In this document: piece after piece, positions 36,378 to 44,986 of the stretch
How the letters are laid out: every line of letters begins with the position of its first letter
Numbering within the stretch: position 1 is the first letter of the stretch
Source of the DNA: Actinomycetales bacterium
GTDB taxonomy: Bacteria; Actinomycetota; Actinomycetes; Mycobacteriales; Micromonosporaceae
DNA: 64,000 nt
NCBI GenBank assembly: GCA_002919305.1
Contig: PKFB01000033.1
Location: 124,001 to 188,000 of the forward strand
Direction: 5' to 3'
Notes under the pieces: model-generated
The model's input: the letters and a program-made list of their open reading frames with translations, nothing else
Databases searched by the model: none
Told to the model about the DNA's origin: nothing
Translations under genes and position numbers: made by a program

Positions 36378-37424
36378 TCAAGAAACAGCGTTGGGCTGAT
36401 GAGCGGGCGCCGATGAGCGTTGAGCCCGCAGGCCGCCGATAAGGAGCAGGAGCGCGCCGGCAGCGGCCCAGGCGATGAGGATTACCCATTGCGGCATGGT
36501 GTTCGCGTCAGGGAAGTAGCTCAGCACGCGCAGCAAGGAGTTCGAGGCGCCAGGGATCAGGAACTGGCCAATGGCGCCCCAGGGTTCGGCGATGAACTGC
36601 CACGGCAGGGTCGCCCCCGACAGGGGGTTGGCGACAAGGACGGTGAAGGCGGCGGCCAGCCCGAGGCCGGGGTAGCCGAGGAGGGCATGAAGGCCAGCGA
36701 CGACGTATGACGTTGCGGCCAAGCCGAGGCTCACCGCAAGCCAGGCCGAGCCGAAGGAGCCCTGCAGGTAGCCGAACCAGGTGTGCAGGATCAGGGTCAC
36801 CAGCAGGCCACCTACGGCGCCGTACGCGAGCACACCGATCAGCTTCCGCCAGACTCCGGCCAAGGCCAGAGAGGTGAGCACTCCTCCGAGGATCCCGCCG
36901 AAGGCGAGGGGCAAGGCGGTGACGCCAAGACCGGCACCTGTCCTGTCATCGGCCGCGAGTGGGACCAGGTCGGTGATCGTGACGGTCGGCTGGGCCTGTC
37001 CTTGCATCTGTTCGGTGGCTTGGGCTTCTAGTTGAGCGGCCAGGCCGTTGAGCACCTGAACCGTCGACGGGCCGGCCGCGGAGGCGATCAATACCTCGGG
37101 TGGGGCTGCCGGGGATAAGACCACGGCCCCATAGATCTCACGCTCATGCACGAGGGCGACGGCGGCCTCGCGATCGGGCACCTCGACCACGTCGAAGGTG
37201 CCGGTGGCTTCCAGCTGCTCCGCGATCGTTGAGGTGACCTGCTCTGGACCAGCGACGGCCAGGGGGAAGTTACGAGGCTCGGCGGTCTTGGTTGGCCAGG
37301 TGAAGGCAAGCACCAGGACGGTGAGGGCAAGGCCAGCGACCAGCACCACGGCACCGACTCGCGCCCACGGCGTCGTAGAAGGCGTCGGAGTGTTGGGCCC
37401 GAACATCATCATGCGGCCCTCCAA
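36378..37424 (-). CDS. YhgE/DUF3533-like membrane protein
   Basis: 348 residues: one N-terminal helix (VGAVVLVAGLALTVLVLAF), an extracytoplasmic domain of about 130 residues (FPLAVAGPEQVTSTIAEQLE ... GAVVLSPAAPPEVLIASAAG) and five or six C-terminal helices. This is the layout of the ABC-2-permease-like YhgE/SNG1 group, usually linked to export or resistance. It is divergent from a TetR gene across a 28-bp imperfect palindrome, so it is probably repressed by it. Substrate unknown. Confidence 0.75.
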   Translation of the reverse strand: MEGRMMMFGPNTPTPSTTPWARVGAVVLVAGLALTVLVLAFTWPTKTAEPRNFPLAVAGPEQVTSTIAEQLEATGTFDVVEVPDREAAVALVHEREIYGAVVLSPAAPPEVLIASAAGPSTVQVLNGLAAQLEAQATEQMQGQAQPTVTITDLVPLAADDRTGAGLGVTALPLAFGGILGGVLTSLALAGVWRKLIGVLAYGAVGGLLVTLILHTWFGYLQGSFGSAWLAVSLGLAATSYVVAGLHALLGYPGLGLAAAFTVLVANPLSGATLPWQFIAEPWGAIGQFLIPGASNSLLRVLSYFPDANTMPQWVILIAWAAAGALLLLIGGLRAQRSSAPAHQPNAVS

Positions 37425-37449
37425 ACAGAATGAACGTTTCTTTTGTTTG
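37422..37449. promoter_or_regulatory. 28-bp TetR-type palindrome
   Basis: CAAAC...GTTTG form the outer ends and GAACGTTTC the centre; 11 of 14 arm positions are complementary. It spans the start region of the membrane gene and lies 30 bp before the TetR start. Confidence 0.6.
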
Positions 37450-37478
37450 CAGCCTAGCAGGATGGTTACCCTGTTGGA

Positions 37479-38090
37479 GTGCCGCGCCTCTCTGACGCCA
37501 CTCGAGCAGCACGCCGGTCCCGGATCGCAGAAGCCACCCTCACGTGCATCGCTCGCGCAGGGATCGCCGGGACCTCAATGGCCGACATCATCAAGGAGGC
37601 TGGGCTTTCTGCTGGTTCGATCTACTCGCACTTTGAAAGCAAGGAAGAGCTGCTCCGCTTCGCGGCGACCACCGTGCTGGAGGCTCAGGCTGACTTCATC
37701 GAGGAGATACTCGCGGCCGAGCGGGCTGTGACACCGTCATCCCTGGTCGACCACCTGGCGAAGCGCATCAGCGACATGATGCCCTGGCACGCGATGATCC
37801 AGATATGGGGCGAGATCGCGCGCGACTCTAATCTCCGGCAGATCGCCACCGAGATGGTGACGAACGTCCGCGCCCTTCTCACCCGTGCTCTTGGGGCCTG
37901 GGCGTCTCACCACCGTGAAGACGACACGACCGCGCGTTTACTGGCGGAGCAAGCGGCCGATACCGTCCTGACGACGCTCCACGGCTACATGATCCGCGCG
38001 GTGATTGACAGGAACATCAAGCCTGAGTTGCTACTTCGCACCCTGACCGCTGGCCTTGAGAACCTGGAGCAACGTCTTCCCGTGTCCTGA
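37479..38090 (+). CDS. TetR/AcrR-family regulator
   Basis: 203 residues from GTG 37479. HTH at about residues 12-60 (RIAEATLTCIARAGIAGTSMADIIKEAGLSAGSIYSHFESKEELL), then a helical ligand domain. It is likely to repress the divergent YhgE-like membrane protein and itself through the palindrome at 37422-37449. Confidence 0.9.
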   Translation: MPRLSDATRAARRSRIAEATLTCIARAGIAGTSMADIIKEAGLSAGSIYSHFESKEELLRFAATTVLEAQADFIEEILAAERAVTPSSLVDHLAKRISDMMPWHAMIQIWGEIARDSNLRQIATEMVTNVRALLTRALGAWASHHREDDTTARLLAEQAADTVLTTLHGYMIRAVIDRNIKPELLLRTLTAGLENLEQRLPVS

Positions 38091-38242
38091 CCGTCGGGGG
38101 TGGCATTAGGGTGGGCGTACGTCACATCCACTCAGCCGCGGAGTCCGAGTGCGCCGTCGGTGACTCCGTCCACCTCACGCGAGGCTTGGTGATCTCAGTA
38201 ACACCAGAAGCCGTTATGCGCTGACTTCCTCACCATGCGAAG

Positions 38243-38268
38243 AAGGCCCCCACCACAGTGGGGGCCTT
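38243..38268. terminator. 11-bp GC-rich terminator hairpin
   Basis: AAGGCCCCCAC / GTGGGGGCCTT with CACA loop, followed on the + strand by CTTTCTCGCTT. It lies between the TetR gene (+) and tRNA-Leu (-) and can serve both. Confidence 0.8.
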
Positions 38269-38315
38269 CTTTCTCGCTTCTTACCAGCCAGAATGCGCCG
38301 ACTCTGGCGGGAACG

Positions 38316-38400
38316 TGTCCGAGGGGGGACTTGAACCCCCACGCCCTGTTACGGGCACTAGCACCTCAAGCTAGCGCGTCTGCCATTCCGCCACTCGGAC
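38316..38400 (-). tRNA. tRNA-Leu (anticodon GAG)
   Basis: An 85-nt class II tRNA. The 7-bp acceptor stem is GTCCGAG/CTCGGAC with discriminator A. The anticodon stem is CTAGC/GCTAG with loop TTGAGGT, giving anticodon GAG. It has a long variable arm and a T arm GGGGG-TTCAAGT-CCCCC. CCA is not encoded. It reads CUC/CUU leucine codons. Confidence 0.95.
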
Positions 38401-38565
38401 AAGGAAGCTAGCGACCACTACTTTACCGGCCTGGCTCTCGTTGAGCCGAGCCGGTTTGAGCGGCACGCGAGGCAACACTGTACACGCTTTGGATTGACGG
38501 GTACGCATCCACCCCTGGGTACGTTACGGTAACGGCATCAACACAGACGGCTAGGGGAGACTGCC

Positions 38566-39420
38566 GTGCGTCGCTGGTGGAAACTCTTGGCGCTGCCAGT
38601 GCTCCTGGTCAGCGCAACCGGATCAAGCTGCCAACAACTCCCCGGGGAGCCGGGTGGTGGGCCAACCGCGAGTGCGGTTCCAGGGATCCCACGGTCGATG
38701 GTGGCGTTGGGGGACTCGATCACAGCGGGGGCGGCGACCTGCTTCGGCACGGCACCCTGTGAGCGGAACTCCTGGGCCACCGGCAATGGGCACTGGGTGA
38801 CCAGCCACTATGAGCGGCTGCGGGAGTTGAACCCGGCGATCGACGGCAACGCGCACAACCTGGCCAGCTTGGGCGCGGACTCGTCGGATCTGCCCGACCA
38901 GGCGGAGGCGGCGGTCCGGTTCGAGCCGGAGTACGTGACGATTCTGATCGGGGCCAACGACGCCTGCCGGGACTCGGTGGATGAGATGACCGACCCGGGC
39001 ACGTTCCGGCAGAACATCGACGAGGCGTTGGACATCCTCAACGAGGGAGCCCCGAACGCGCGGATCCTGGTGGTGAGCATCCCGGACCTGTACCGGCTGT
39101 GGGAGGTCGGACACACCCTGGCGGGCGCGGTAGCGGTGTGGAGCCTGGGGGTGTGCCCCTCGCTGTTGGAGAACCCGGAATCCACCGCCGCGGCTGACGA
39201 GGCGCGGCGGCAGCAGGTTGCCGAGCGGGTCGACGCCTACAACGCCGCGTTGGAGGCCTCCTGCGCTAGCCACGCCAACTGCCGCTACGACGGTGGCGCG
39301 GTGCACCGGTTCCAGTTCGAGATCGAGCATCTGTCCGGGGTCGATTACTTCCACCCCAGCACGGCCGGCCAGGATCGCCTGTCGGCCATCACGTGGGAGG
39401 CCGGCTACACCTGGCCCTGA
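38566..39420 (+). CDS. Secreted SGNH/GDSL hydrolase
   Basis: 284 residues from GTG 38566, behind GGGGAGA. A signal peptide (MRRWWKLLALPVLLVSATGS) ends near a Cys, possibly a weak lipobox, so lipid anchoring is possible. The SGNH blocks are all present: Ser in ALGDSITAG (about residue 50), Gly block, Asn in IGANDAC (about 128), and Asp/His in DYFHPSTAG near the end. Four or more Cys residues suggest disulfides. It is an esterase or lipase-like enzyme acting outside the cytoplasm; substrate unknown. Confidence 0.88.
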   Translation: MRRWWKLLALPVLLVSATGSSCQQLPGEPGGGPTASAVPGIPRSMVALGDSITAGAATCFGTAPCERNSWATGNGHWVTSHYERLRELNPAIDGNAHNLASLGADSSDLPDQAEAAVRFEPEYVTILIGANDACRDSVDEMTDPGTFRQNIDEALDILNEGAPNARILVVSIPDLYRLWEVGHTLAGAVAVWSLGVCPSLLENPESTAAADEARRQQVAERVDAYNAALEASCASHANCRYDGGAVHRFQFEIEHLSGVDYFHPSTAGQDRLSAITWEAGYTWP

Positions 39421-39438
39421 CAGGTGTCACAGACACCA

Positions 39439-39462
39439 GGGGTACGCGCGAACGCGTACCCC
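39439..39462 (+). terminator. 10-bp perfect terminator hairpin
   Basis: GGGGTACGCG / CGCGTACCCC with a CGAA tetraloop, 18 bp after the SGNH hydrolase stop. A smaller stem GGTGTC/GACACC precedes it. Confidence 0.8.
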
Positions 39463-39500
39463 ATGTTTCGGAAGTCAGGCGCGTCGTGTAAGAAAGGCGC

Positions 39501-40802
39501 ATGAAGGCGGTTGACGAGGTTGTCGACATATGCCGTGCGCTGATCCAGATCGATACCAGCAACACGGGTGACTCAGCGACCAGTGCGGGGGAGCGGGCCG
39601 CGGCGGAGTATGTTGCGGGTCTGCTGGACGAGGTCGGCCTCGCACCGCAAATCGTGGAGAGCGAACCTGGACGCACCAGTGTGCTGGCGCGATTCGAAGG
39701 CGCCGATCCGTCGCGGGACGCGTTGCTGATCCACGGCCACCTGGATGTGGTGCCCGCCGATCCGGATGAGTGGAGCGTGCACCCGTTCGCGGGGGAGATC
39801 CGTGACGGGTACCTGTTCGGCCGTGGCGCGGTCGACATGAAGGACTTCGACGCGATGGTGCTGGCGCTGGTGCGGCAGTGGCGTCGGGAAGGGCGGGTAC
39901 CGCCACGGGACCTGGTGTTGGCGTTCCTCGCCGATGAGGAGGCGGGGGGATCGCTGGGCGCGCACTACGTGGTGGACCGTCACGCGGACCTGCTGGAGGG
40001 CTGCACCGAGGGCATCGGTGAAGTCGGGGGGTTCTCACTCACTCTGGATCAGGAGCGTCGGCTGTACCTGATCGAGACCGCCGAGAAGGGGTTGAACTGG
40101 TTGCGTTTGACCGCCCGGGGCCGTCCAGGGCACGGGTCGATGATGCATGACGACAACGCGGTCACCCGGCTGGCTGAGGCGGTGGCGCGGTTGGGGCACC
40201 ACCAATTCCCCATTCAACTCACGTCCACGGTGCGGGCTTTCCTGGAGGAGGTCTGCGACCTGCTGGGCATTGAATTCGACCCTGAGCAGCCTGAGGCGGC
40301 GGTGGCCAAGCTGGGGCCGATCGCACGCGTCATCGGGGCGACGCTGCGGAACACGGTGAACCCGACCATGCTGCGGGCCGGCTACAAGTCCAACGTGATC
40401 CCTGGGCTGGCCGAGGCGGTGGTGGACGGTCGGGCGTTGCCGGGCCAAGAGGAGGTGTTCCTGGAGCAGATCCGCCAGATCGTGGGGCCTGGGATCGCGT
40501 TGGAGTACGAGCAGCATCAGCCGGCGTTGGAGACCAGCTTCGACGGTCCACTGGTGGCGGCGATGATCGACGCGCTGCGCGAGGTCGACCCGGGGGCGCA
40601 TCCGGTGCCGTACATGTTGTCGGGAGGCACCGATGCTAAGGCGTTCAGCCGCCTGGGGATCCGCTGCTTCGGGTTCGCGCCGCTGCGCCTCCCGGCGGAT
40701 CTGGACTTCACCGCGCTGTTCCACGGCATCGATGAACGGGTACCGATCTCCGGACTGCAGTTCGGGGTGGAGGTGCTGGATCGGTTCCTTTCCCGTTGCT
40801 GA
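39501..40802 (+). CDS. M20 family peptidase/deacylase
   Basis: 433 residues, a dizinc M20 enzyme acting on dipeptides, acyl-amino acids or similar. The ligand and catalytic motifs are present: HGHLDVVP (H near residue 80), GRGAVDMK (bridging D near 113), DEEAGG (catalytic and zinc E near 147-148), and the C-terminal FHGIDE His. The dimerisation lid domain lies at about 190-300 (GRPGHGSMMHDDNAV). RBS AAAGG before ATG 39501. Substrate cannot be told. Confidence 0.92.
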   Translation: MKAVDEVVDICRALIQIDTSNTGDSATSAGERAAAEYVAGLLDEVGLAPQIVESEPGRTSVLARFEGADPSRDALLIHGHLDVVPADPDEWSVHPFAGEIRDGYLFGRGAVDMKDFDAMVLALVRQWRREGRVPPRDLVLAFLADEEAGGSLGAHYVVDRHADLLEGCTEGIGEVGGFSLTLDQERRLYLIETAEKGLNWLRLTARGRPGHGSMMHDDNAVTRLAEAVARLGHHQFPIQLTSTVRAFLEEVCDLLGIEFDPEQPEAAVAKLGPIARVIGATLRNTVNPTMLRAGYKSNVIPGLAEAVVDGRALPGQEEVFLEQIRQIVGPGIALEYEQHQPALETSFDGPLVAAMIDALREVDPGAHPVPYMLSGGTDAKAFSRLGIRCFGFAPLRLPADLDFTALFHGIDERVPISGLQFGVEVLDRFLSRC

Positions 40803-41027
40803 CGCGTCCCGTTACCGACGCGGCAGGATCCACACAGCAGGATCTACGCAGCAGGATCCAAAGGAACGCAACGGGGTACCGGAGCGGGGCGAACACGCCG
40901 AGCATGCCTGCGGTCGAGGGGCGCTCGACCCGACCGCGCCGGACACTGACCGGTGACCGACTGACCTGATACCGACTGAACGTGCTGACGCCGCCTTTGG
41001 GCTGGCGCTGTCCTGGGAGGAAAACAG

Positions 41028-41792
41028 ATGTCCGACCGCGACGCCGCACTTGAGGCTGCACTGGAGCGGGTCATCACTGCGGCCCGTGCCCATCTGGCGG
41101 CGGTGATCGCCAGCTCCGGCAGGGGTGATGACGATCAGGTCTGGGAGACATATGTCGAGCTGAACAACGCCTCCTACGAGTACGACGAGCTGCTGCTGGA
41201 GACCTACGACGAGGTGACGCCTTGGGAAACCCAGCCGCTGGATCCCGCCGATGTGGACTCCCTGCTGGAGGGTGAGCTCACCTCAGGCGCGCTCGATCTG
41301 ACCGAGCAACCGATCACGATCGCGGTGCGGCAGCGTCGCGACTACGTCATCCCCAGCCCGGCGGCACTGTTGCGGGTGGCGGAGTTGGCGCGGCGCAGCG
41401 CGGTCAAGGCCGGCGAGGTGTCGCCTGAGCGGGGGCCGGTCACCTCGGTGGGGGAGGCGGTCATGGAGCTGCTGGCCACCGGGGACGGCGCCCTAGGATC
41501 GTTGGATCTGCCGGAGCTGGAGCCCATCTCCGGTGTGGTGACCGTCAGCCAGATCGACCGGACCGATCACGCCCACCCGAACGGCCGGAACAGCTCAGCG
41601 CAGCGGCGCGGTCAGGAGCCCAGCACCGCCGAGTCCGAATCCGACACCGCCCCTGACAGTGAGGGGGTCGGTGAGGCGGCTGACGAGTCACCCCGCACCT
41701 CCACGGAACGGATCGACGCTGGGTTCGTCGCCGCGCCTGGGGAGCGACTGCTGCATCGAGTGGAGGAGCATCACTACAGCGAACACGTCTGA
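41028..41792 (+). CDS. Conserved actinobacterial hypothetical
   Basis: 254 residues, strongly acidic, RBS GGGAGG before ATG 41028. The N-terminal 170 residues look folded and mostly helical (LEAALERVITAARAHLAAVI; QRRDYVIPSPAALLRVAELAR). The C-terminal 80 are low-complexity and Ser/Glu-rich (SESDTAPDSEGVGEAADES), ending in a His-rich stretch. No signal peptide. I do not recognise a characterised family. Confidence 0.8.
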   Translation: MSDRDAALEAALERVITAARAHLAAVIASSGRGDDDQVWETYVELNNASYEYDELLLETYDEVTPWETQPLDPADVDSLLEGELTSGALDLTEQPITIAVRQRRDYVIPSPAALLRVAELARRSAVKAGEVSPERGPVTSVGEAVMELLATGDGALGSLDLPELEPISGVVTVSQIDRTDHAHPNGRNSSAQRRGQEPSTAESESDTAPDSEGVGEAADESPRTSTERIDAGFVAAPGERLLHRVEEHHYSEHV

Positions 41793-42013
41793 AGACCCCA
41801 CGGCTCGGCGCGTGCGGACGCGTAAATGCGGACGCGTAAATAAGGACGTGGGAGGACGCGTAAAGACGTGCAGACACGCAACGACGCGTGAAGACGCGTA
41901 AAAATCCGCGTCCGCACAGGTCCGGTCGGCGATGCGACACGACCGGACATACCCGCCGGGTCGCGCGATTCACCACTCGAACAGGCGACGGGAACTTTCC
42001 CGGCAGCGCGGAC
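41793..42013. other. Gap with GACGCGTAAA repeats
   Basis: No gene. It contains the GACGCGTAAA repeat cluster (41814-41903) and, at the right, sequence leading into the structured leader of the PepSY gene, including a small CGGGAA/TTCCCG hairpin near 41990-42002. Confidence 0.6.
41814..41903. repeat. GACGCGTAAA direct-repeat cluster
   Basis: Four exact copies of GACGCGTAAA (within 41814-41827, 41828-41841, 41852-41865 and 41890-41903); the first two sit in perfect 14-nt tandem units GCGGACGCGTAAAT. A near copy GACGCGTGAA lies at 41883. All face the same way. They could be regulator sites or an RNA/DNA structure of unknown use. Confidence 0.85.
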
Positions 42014-42156
42014 GACTACTCCTTCAACGGTCACGCAGGATCGGCGCGGCGGTTCGGCGACCGGCATGGTCGCGGTGACCTGCGAGTGCGTGACCGGCCT
42101 TTGAGGCCCCGAGCCCATAACGGCGGGCATGCCCCGTCAGGCCGAAGGAGTAGTCA
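42014..42156 (+). promoter_or_regulatory. Structured 5' leader with anti-Shine-Dalgarno helix (riboswitch-like)
   Basis: GACTACTCCTTC (42014-42025) is perfectly complementary to GAAGGAGTAGTC (42144-42155), which contains the GAAGGAG ribosome site and spacer of the PepSY gene. Nested inside are a 9-bp helix CGGTCACGC (42028-42036) / GCGTGACCG (42088-42096), GCAGG/CCTGC, a hairpin GCGACC-ggcat-GGTCGC (42057-42073), a hairpin GGCC-tttga-GGCC (42096-42108) and GGGCATGCCC (42125-42134). This resembles a multi-way junction closed by P1, as in riboswitches that gate translation. It does not match cobalamin or other riboswitch consensus I know. Confidence 0.6.
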
Positions 42157-43668
42157 TTGTCCGCGCCTTCTGTTCCCCGCACCCCACAATCCGACACCGT
42201 CCCGTCGTCCACCCCCGGCGCCGACAGCCGCGCCCGATCGCTGATTCCGTTGCTGCGTCGACTCCACTTCTACGTCGGTATCCTCGTCGCTCCTTTCCTG
42301 ATCCTGGTCGCCCTCACCGGACTGGCGTACGCGTTCACACCGCAACTCGACGCCATGGTCTACGGGGAGCAGCTGTACGTCGACGAGCCTGGAACGGACA
42401 CGGTGCCCCTCGCCGACCAGATCACCGCGGCGGTGGCTGTCGCTGGGGACGACGCCGAGCTGGCCAGCGTCATCACTCCGCTGACACCGGACCGGACTAC
42501 GCAGGTGGTGTTCGATGTTGAGTCGTTGGGGGATCGGGACCGCACCGTCTACGTCGACCCTTACACCGGCGAGGTCCGTGGCACTTTGACCACCTGGTCT
42601 GGGTCCACTCCGCTGACCACCTGGCTGGATGACCTGCACCGCCACCTCCACCTGGGCGATTTCGGCCTGCTGTATTCGGAGCTGGCGGCCAGTTGGCTGT
42701 GGGTGCTGGTGGTCAGCGGGCTGTTTCTATGGCTGCGCCGGTGGTGGCGTCACCGCGGGCTCCGTCGCCTGCTGCTGCCGGCGTTTCGGGAGCGACACGG
42801 GGTACGCCGCACCCGCTCCTGGCACGCCACCGCGGGGCTGTGGCTGACCGTTGGACTGCTCATTCTGAGCGCGACCGGCCTGACCTGGTCCACCTACGCT
42901 GGTGCCCGGTTTGACTTAGTCCAGGAGGCCCTGTCCGCCCACCGCCACACCGTGGACACCTCCCTCGGTGGGGCGTCCGCCTCTGAGGCCCCACAGGAGC
43001 CCAGCGCCGGCCACCACGAGCACTCCACCGCCGCCGGGACCATCGATATCGCGCGGGTGGACGCCGTGCTGGCCACCGCCCGCGAGGCTGGGCTGTCCGG
43101 GCCGGTTGCGATCACCCCGGCGGCCACCGCGGACACCGCCTGGACGGTGACGCAGGTCGACAACACCTGGCCGCTTCAGCGGGACCAGATCGCGGTGGAC
43201 CCGCACACCCTGCAGGTCACCGACTATGTCCGCTGGGCGGATCAGCCGTGGCTGGTGAAGGTGTCCGCGATCGGTATCCAGGCGCACATGGGGGCGCTGT
43301 TTGGGCTGGTTAACCAGATTGTGCTGGCGGCGCTCGCGCTTGGGTTGCTCGCTCTTGTGATCTGGGGTTACCGGATGTGGTGGCAGCGTCGGCCACGCAC
43401 CCCCGCGTACACCGGGATCGTCGGGCCGCCCCCGGTGCGGGGCGGCTGGCGGCGGGTGCCACGTCCGCTGCTGATCGTCGGTGTGGTGGGGGCAGGGTTC
43501 GTCGCCTGGGCGATCCCGCTGCTGGGGATCAGCCTGCTGGTGTTTGTGGTGTGTGACCTCGCCTGGGCCGCCCTGTGCCGCCTGAAGGGATCGGCTCCGT
43601 CAGCGGGCGCCGGAGTCGGTGGTGCCAAAGCCGGTGCGGCCGCAGCGGCGAAGCAGGCGGGTCAGTAG
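42157..43668 (+). CDS. PepSY-associated transmembrane protein
   Basis: 503 residues from TTG 42157, six nt after GAAGGAG. PepSY_TM layout: a TM helix at about 38-60 (FYVGILVAPFLILVALTGLAY), a PepSY-like periplasmic segment, HRHLHLGDFGLLYSELAASWLW with paired His, TM helices near 175 and 230, a second external segment with a His-rich loop (GHHEHSTAAG), and C-terminal TMs with HMGALFGL. The conserved His pairs suggest haem or metal handling; relatives are often tied to iron or copper uptake. Translation is probably controlled by the leader RNA just upstream. Confidence 0.88.
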   Translation: MSAPSVPRTPQSDTVPSSTPGADSRARSLIPLLRRLHFYVGILVAPFLILVALTGLAYAFTPQLDAMVYGEQLYVDEPGTDTVPLADQITAAVAVAGDDAELASVITPLTPDRTTQVVFDVESLGDRDRTVYVDPYTGEVRGTLTTWSGSTPLTTWLDDLHRHLHLGDFGLLYSELAASWLWVLVVSGLFLWLRRWWRHRGLRRLLLPAFRERHGVRRTRSWHATAGLWLTVGLLILSATGLTWSTYAGARFDLVQEALSAHRHTVDTSLGGASASEAPQEPSAGHHEHSTAAGTIDIARVDAVLATAREAGLSGPVAITPAATADTAWTVTQVDNTWPLQRDQIAVDPHTLQVTDYVRWADQPWLVKVSAIGIQAHMGALFGLVNQIVLAALALGLLALVIWGYRMWWQRRPRTPAYTGIVGPPPVRGGWRRVPRPLLIVGVVGAGFVAWAIPLLGISLLVFVVCDLAWAALCRLKGSAPSAGAGVGGAKAGAAAAAKQAGQ

Positions 43669-43709
43669 TCAGTCAGTAGGGGACAGGTCAAAGATCAACA
43701 GGTCAAAGA

Positions 43710-43907
43710 TCAATAGGAGAGGTTGGGGAGTGGTTCGGGCATGATCTTCCGACGCAGCACGATTTGTCGAGTGCCGTCCCGGTAGAGCCTGACCCGGGCC
43801 AGCTCCCAGCCAGCGAATTCAGCCTGAATAGCTAACTGCGCCTGCGCGGTCACACGATCCACGTTGGCCGGCAGGCGCAGCGGTGCGTACTCATACTCTG
43901 GAGGCAC
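43710..43907 (-). CDS. DUF5703-type small protein
   Basis: 65 codons from GTG 43907. YEYAPLRLP, then WELARVRLYRDGTRQIVLRRKI, is the pattern of the actinobacterial DUF5703 family. It lies 14 bp after the RecD-like gene stop on the same strand, so it probably ends an operon with it and the aldo/keto reductase. Function unknown. Confidence 0.75.
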   Translation of the reverse strand: MPPEYEYAPLRLPANVDRVTAQAQLAIQAEFAGWELARVRLYRDGTRQIVLRRKIMPEPLPNLSY

Positions 43908-43921
43908 AGATGAAATCCTGC

Positions 43922-44977
43922 CTAACGGGAGGTGGCAAATACCACCCCTTCCGGCGATCCGTTGAGAACGACGCCTCCAATGAGTGAGGTCAACCGGGTA
44001 CGCCGCGGCCGGGACGGCACATGTCGTACCGCGTGAGCAAGAGCGGCGCTGGCGGCGTGCACGATCGACAGGTGCTGCTCCGCCCGACTGAAGAGCCCGT
44101 AGACGACCTCCCGGGTGAGCAGGCCACAGGCCTCGGCAGGCAGCATGGCCACCACGGCCGGCCACCGGCGTCGCCGCGCCTGCGCCAGGGTGTACGCGGG
44201 CAGGCCAGCCTCCCGTAACGCCGCGGCGCCCGCCGGCCCGCGCGACATCGGGGTCACCACGGCGATGTCGTCGAGGCCCAGCCCGAACACCCGAGGGATG
44301 GAGTCGGTGACGAGCTGCTGGGCGCGGTGCCGGGCCGCCAGGCTGTCCGGCGCGTGCACGATCACTAACCGGCGTTGTGGGTCCTGAGGCGCGGCCGGCA
44401 GGGTCCCGGCACGCACCGCCGCGCACAACGCGCCGATCGGGCCGGCGGGCGCCTCCTGCCGCTCCACGGGGATGTCCAAGGAGTCAGCGCAGGCCACCAG
44501 CTCCGCGAACGGCCGCCCAGGGCCGGCGGGTGGGGGCATGCCGGCGTCCCCCACCAGGGCGATCGCCGTGTCGTCGGGCACCGGGCGCAGCGCCGCGGCT
44601 AAGGCGGGGACGTCGAGCGCGTCGGCGTCGGTGATGGGGTGCACGTCCACCAGCTCCGCGGCCAGCTCCTCGCTGGCGGCGCCGGCGGGGGAGTCCACCA
44701 GCAGTAACCCGCCGTCCAGGGCAAGGCGCCCGAGCCGGTCGGCCAGCCAGGTTTCGGCTTCGGCGAGATCAGCACGGGCCAGCAGGTGCGGGGTGGGGCG
44801 GACCACCGTGCCGGCGTCGAGCGCGTCGGCGACGGCGGCGTCGGCCGCCTCAGGGGTCAGACCGCGCCCGATCAGCAGGGAGATGACCACGTCGTGGGGC
44901 AGCACGCAGTGGCCGTCGGATGCGGCCGCGTCCAGCACCGTGGTGACAAGCGCCGTGACGTCCTGGGGCTGTGCCAC
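43922..44977 (-). CDS. RecD2-like helicase-related protein lacking Walker A
   Basis: 351 residues from GTG 44977. The first 90 residues resemble the helix-bundle/HhH region of RecD2 helicases (GHCVLPHDVVISLLIGRGLTPEAADAAVADAL). The rest resembles a UvrD/RecD two-domain core, ending RVFGLGLDDIAVVTPMSRGP ... LLTREVVYGLFSRAEQHLSIVHA, where helicases have motifs V-VI. At the Walker A position only LLLVDSPAGAASEEL is seen, without GKT/S, so ATP hydrolysis is doubtful. It may be a non-catalytic helicase relative. It lies 9 bp after the aldo/keto reductase. Confidence 0.6.
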   Translation of the reverse strand: MAQPQDVTALVTTVLDAAASDGHCVLPHDVVISLLIGRGLTPEAADAAVADALDAGTVVRPTPHLLARADLAEAETWLADRLGRLALDGGLLLVDSPAGAASEELAAELVDVHPITDADALDVPALAAALRPVPDDTAIALVGDAGMPPPAGPGRPFAELVACADSLDIPVERQEAPAGPIGALCAAVRAGTLPAAPQDPQRRLVIVHAPDSLAARHRAQQLVTDSIPRVFGLGLDDIAVVTPMSRGPAGAAALREAGLPAYTLAQARRRRWPAVVAMLPAEACGLLTREVVYGLFSRAEQHLSIVHAASAALAHAVRHVPSRPRRTRLTSLIGGVVLNGSPEGVVFATSR

Positions 44978-44986
44978 GCGGCGACC

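Noticed and set aside
36191..36442. A small plus-strand frame after the CARF-HEPN gene
   Set aside because: It contains the 13-bp hairpin and overlaps the end of the membrane-protein gene; composition not protein-like.
38522..38534. CGTTACGGTAACG palindrome before the SGNH hydrolase
   Set aside because: A short single palindrome near a promoter; nothing else supports an operator call.
41941..42156. Cobalamin riboswitch upstream of the PepSY gene
   Set aside because: The conserved B12-box and the other core segments I know are not present; only the overall fold is riboswitch-like.
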